The position numbers and the translations under genes are program-made. Below the pieces are notes generated by a model that made no database searches, was not told the origin of the DNA, and saw nothing but the letters and a program-made list of their open reading frames with translations. Below, in pieces: positions 60,227 through 64,000 of a stretch of 64,000 bases of DNA (its first letter is position 1; every line of letters begins with the position of its first letter). The stretch is from Trichoplusia ni (taxonomy: Eukaryota; Arthropoda; Insecta; Lepidoptera; Noctuidae), in NCBI RefSeq assembly GCF_003590095.1, contig NC_039488.1, positions 11,904,001 to 11,968,000 of the forward strand, read 5' to 3'.

Positions 60227-60444
60227 CCTATACTTAACATATAAAGCTGAAGAGTTTGTTTGCTTGTTTGTTTGAACGCGCTCAGGAACTACTGGTTGAA
60301 ATTGAAAAATTATATACTATCACGATGCGACTAATAGGAGCGAAGATACAATGGAAAATGTGGAAAAAACAGGGCAGGTGTAAATCATAACTTAAGTATA
60401 TATTATCTTCTAACCATGCGGACCAAGTCGCGGGCAACAATTAG
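60227..60444 (+). mobile_element. Helitron-like element, decayed ends
   Basis: Same family as 44094-44345: ATATAAAGCTGAAGAGTTTG near the start, TGCGACTAATAGGAGCGAAG in the middle, GTCGCGGGCAACAATTAG at the end (CTAG mutated to TTAG). Confidence 0.65.
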
Positions 60445-63400
60445 TATAATAGTAAATATCACTATGAGCTTGATCTGTCCATACTTCCAAAGGTTGGTGA
60501 AAATTTTCTTTAGTAAGATTTGTAAGCCCAGTTTCTTTTATTAAGAATTGTCAGTTTTTTTTTAACACAGCTAGTTCCTTTCTGAACTTAAAGAAACATC
60601 ATTCGCCTTCTTTCCAAATCTAATATTACTATAAGTTAATTGGTATACAGTACAGCAGTTAATAACACTAGAAGTAAAAATTTTCCTTTAACATAAAATA
60701 CCTCCAAGTTTATAACGTAATTAATTAAATAAATTATTGTTTAATTATTGGTGTTAAGACGTGTACGTGAGTACAATAGTCAATTAATTATGAACATAGA
60801 CAAGGTATTTAAAGTGTTTATGGTTAATTAATTTTGTCTCAAATAATAAACTCTATAGGCTAACTCGTGTAGTGTGAGACTTGGTGAGGTATTGGAAACA
60901 GTTTAGTAGATCTGAATTTTGACGGTTATTCAGTCAATCATTGAATATAAGAGTGACGTAAAACCAAAAGGAGGCTTTTTGTTTAAATAGTTCCTGGACT
61001 ATGTTTAACATAACTAATTGAATTAACCATTAATATGTTTTTTGACGAATTTTGTTAGCTCTCTCATCATTAAGGTCATTATTTATCATTCTCTTTTTTT
61101 TGTACATTGGCTACGAGTGAATATAAAACCTTCTATTCAAGATTGAAACTTCATTAAACTGCTATTATTTATCGAAAGTATCTTTAATTAAGTATGTTGA
61201 CATAATGCAATGGTATGGAAAAATAATATCGAATACCGTATTGCGTTAATACGGTGTATAAGATTACATCTACAAATACTATGATTGTGTAACGTTCACC
61301 ATTAGTAAACCAATACTGTACAGTGAACCGCGCCACGATAACGATAAGAAACAGTATCCTTATAACAAGACATTAAGGTTGATTTTTGTTTGTAATTGGT
61401 TGTTTTCATTGTGTGGTTGGTTGTATATTTAACTGAAATGATAAATGGACAGTCGAAGGCTAGTCGCGTGTCCTACACTTGACAAACGATAGATCTGATG
61501 CAGGTGGTTTGATAAGTCGGCAGATGATGAAATCTTTTTATTTTTAGTCCTTGATTATGTTGTTATATAAAGTGTTTTAATAGGTCGTTATGGCCGTCAT
61601 TTTGTAAATGTTCTTGCTGTACGTAGAAATAAACAACTGGTTTCAAACTTCGAGTTAATGCCGAAAAAATAAAGGAATTGTTGTTTATGAAGGTAATAAA
61701 TATAATAGGGTTTCCAAACAAATGGTGGATAATTTTGTATAATCCCCATTTTTTTATTCAGATACTAATAATTTCGACGTCGCTAAACTTGAGCAGATAC
61801 AACAAAATTTTGTTATTTTATTTGGACCGTACATTCAAACACAAATGTATCGTGTGTGAAAAACCGGTCGCGATATAATGACCTAGTTTTTCCACTTAGG
61901 TTAGACGCATACCGACGTATGCCAAAACATCAGGGGCATCAAATAAGATGTTTTACGATCGTCTGTTCTCGGAAAGGGAGGCTAATACACATTTCGGCCA
62001 TGTTCCTCGAGTTCATAATAAGCAGGCGTGGTACCCTGGGTGGTTTACTATAGCCACTTGAAGTAGTATAATTGTAGATGTTGAAGAGTGACAGCAATAC
62101 ACGCTATAGAGTGCCGTCTCTGTTTCACAGAATTTAAGAACAACTCTGTTGTCTGTCTCTCTGTTGTCAAAGGCATTGTGATGTCAAGTATCTTTAGGAA
62201 GTTCGGAACAGTAAGCTGTGCGTCAATTTTTGTACACATCTTTCCATTTCATTCAAAGAAAAATTATGGGAAAATGTTTTTCAAAAGTGAAATTGCAGAA
62301 AATCTTTGTGTAAAACCTTTTTGCAAATCAAACTTAAGATGACGGTACATTTCGCTGTAAAATTTGCATGCACTGGAGACAAAGAAAACGAATCTTTTTA
62401 ACGTAATAAAAGAGGTCTTTGCACTCACTCACAACTTTGCAGTTTATCACTATCTAACAAAAGAGAAAAGGCTTTGTTGTCATGTGGAATGGGGATGACG
62501 ATATATTGATCTATTTGCTTACTGTAGATTGATGACTTCTAGACAACCGAATCGAGTCTTGACATAGGCTTTTTTCAAGCATAAGTCTGCGAACTTAGAC
62601 AGGACGACGTCAGAACTAGACTAGTCTGTTAATCTGTAATGTTAGTCTCTAATGAAACCGTTGTCTTGTAATATCTAAGAGTTATATATTTTACAACAAT
62701 AGTTTTGTCAAAACTTCAGTCTGAAATATTACTGTTCTTTGTTATTGATTGTATGTAGGTAAGTGTTAATGTTTTCTTTGTTTTGTTTATGTTATAATTG
62801 TATTTTTTTCAATTTTAATTATTTCGTTTTAGTTTCTCAATTAGTTAAAGTCAAACTTAGGCTTTATTTGTAAATTCAAAGTTTGTTGCACCTAGTATAA
62901 GGGCGTCGGAGTGAGGTAATGTCTAAGTAATCCTATGCTTAAGATTTAAATACACAGATGCCGTTGGCGAATCTTAATACACAAATTGAGTCATAGAAAC
63001 CGGGTTAGTAACACGACCTTCACTTAGTAAACTTGTAAAACTCATATATATGCAAACTGTTTGCCTGTATTGTTACATGTTACAGGTAAATCCTTTGCAT
63101 ATATTTCGTACACTAAATAAACAGTCACATTTACAAGTACGAAGGTGTTTCTTGTTTTCCTCTTTCCTGGTCACATCTTTTATGGTCAGTCTACCTTTCC
63201 CGCTGTGGCTACTGCCAGTACAGACTGTAGTCATGAATTATGATAGCATTGTTCAGAGCTGTTAATACTCTTTGGTGATGAAATAATTTAAACTGTCATT
63301 AGCTTCTCGTGTTTTTTTCTTATATTTTTAAAAGTACTGTTTGACGATGTGGTGTGTTTTGGTTAAGCCTTCGTAGCCGAGTGACTTTTCGACAAACGGT

Positions 63401-64000
63401 AGCGTTCTTAACTTAGATCTATCAATGTCATACAAGACAGTGGCAGGTTTTAATGACACGGAATTTCATTTTTATACATTTGAGCTAGCATTAAACATTG
63501 AAATTTAAGTCAGTTACTCGCTACCTACAACAGGAATTCTTGCTGACTGATTGCATGACTTTGAGTTGGAAAATGAATATTTCTGATGCAGATTTATGGA
63601 TGAATCTAGATTGTGTTAATTGTTTGATTGTTTTGTTGAACCATTAGAAATACCACTTTGTATAATAGGAAAAGTTTACGTAAACAAGCCCATTATTTGC
63701 TGAAGTTATTGTTGCTTTCAGCAAAGTGCAGGAAAATCTAAGAAAAATTATGAAAACCGTTTAAGACGTACAACTTTGCAATAGGTACAACACTGTATTA
63801 CTATAACGCAACTACATTCGAAGCGACTGATTTCTTCAAAATATGTGCAAACATTTCCATCAACTTTTATAATTATTACGGTCATTACTGGCACAATTTA
63901 GTTTGGTTATTTAAATAGAAAATTGTATAAAACACGTAATAGATTTGTTCAGCTGGTACTGTCACGTAGTGTACGGGTTTGTGCAATATTTGTTTACGTT

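Larger units (their letters stand above)
49017..64000 (+). other. Intron 2 of gene C, at least 15 kb, running off the window
   Basis: Donor GTAAGT at 49017; no matching acceptor and exon was identified. Mostly AT-rich unique sequence. Recognisable items are LINE relics at 55330-55520 and 58330-58708, a Helitron-like element at 60227-60444 and a short inverted repeat at 53942-53968. Short open frames (for example 50216-50479, 53862-54044, 61678-61878, 62088-62342) show no motif and look random. A small exon could have been missed. Confidence 0.5.

Noticed and set aside
63365..63405. TCGTAGCCGAGTGAC, resembling a SINE A box
   Set aside because: No B box or SINE body follows; too short to support.
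1..64000. CRISPR arrays, operons, prophage or bacterial systems
   Set aside because: The sequence is animal nuclear DNA with spliced genes; no regularly spaced repeats or prokaryotic gene clusters are present.

Overview
The window looks like lepidopteran (moth or butterfly) nuclear DNA. It is AT-rich with GC-rich coding exons, large introns with GT..AG borders, and a repeat set typical of moths: short Helitron-like elements with TC..CTAG ends, a tRNA-derived SINE, LINE relics, a Penelope-like element and a TTAA-flanked MITE. No bacterial, organellar or CRISPR-like content was seen.

Layout. (1) 1-6680, + strand: the 3' end of a gene I do not recognise (exon 1-34, intron 35-3713, last exon 3714-4690, then a 3' UTR). 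Its coding frame carries an in-frame TAG followed by a 299-codon open extension, and its 3' UTR region holds a complete 797 bp piggyBac-like MITE. (2) 8337-15205, - strand: the whole coding region of the BuGZ/ZNF207 orthologue, a Bub3-binding, microtubule-associated zinc-finger protein. I resolved nine exons with consistent phases: N-terminal paired C2H2 fingers, low-complexity P/M-rich middle, GLEBS motif, and two alternative C-termini. The two genes converge tail to tail. (3) 15829-36775: an 8.28 kb block present twice as a direct repeat. The copies are separated by a 1000-N scaffold gap and a broken LINE on the - strand. I found only three single-base length differences and no substitutions, so a false (haplotypic or contig-overlap) assembly duplication is the leading explanation. 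Each copy carries the same SINE, 5'-truncated Penelope-like element with GIY-YIG domain and 13 bp target-site duplication, LINE relic and Helitron. (4) 36807-64000, + strand: the start of a second unrecognised gene. A first coding exon (36807-36864) joins in frame to a second exon (48936-49016) across a 12 kb repeat-rich intron, and the next intron runs off the window.

BuGZ is the only gene whose function can be stated with confidence. The strongest points for follow-up are the stop-codon/readthrough question in the first gene, the alternative BuGZ C-termini, the hammerhead-like motif in the Penelope element, the long palindromic repeat family, and the assembly duplication, which would double-count everything inside it.
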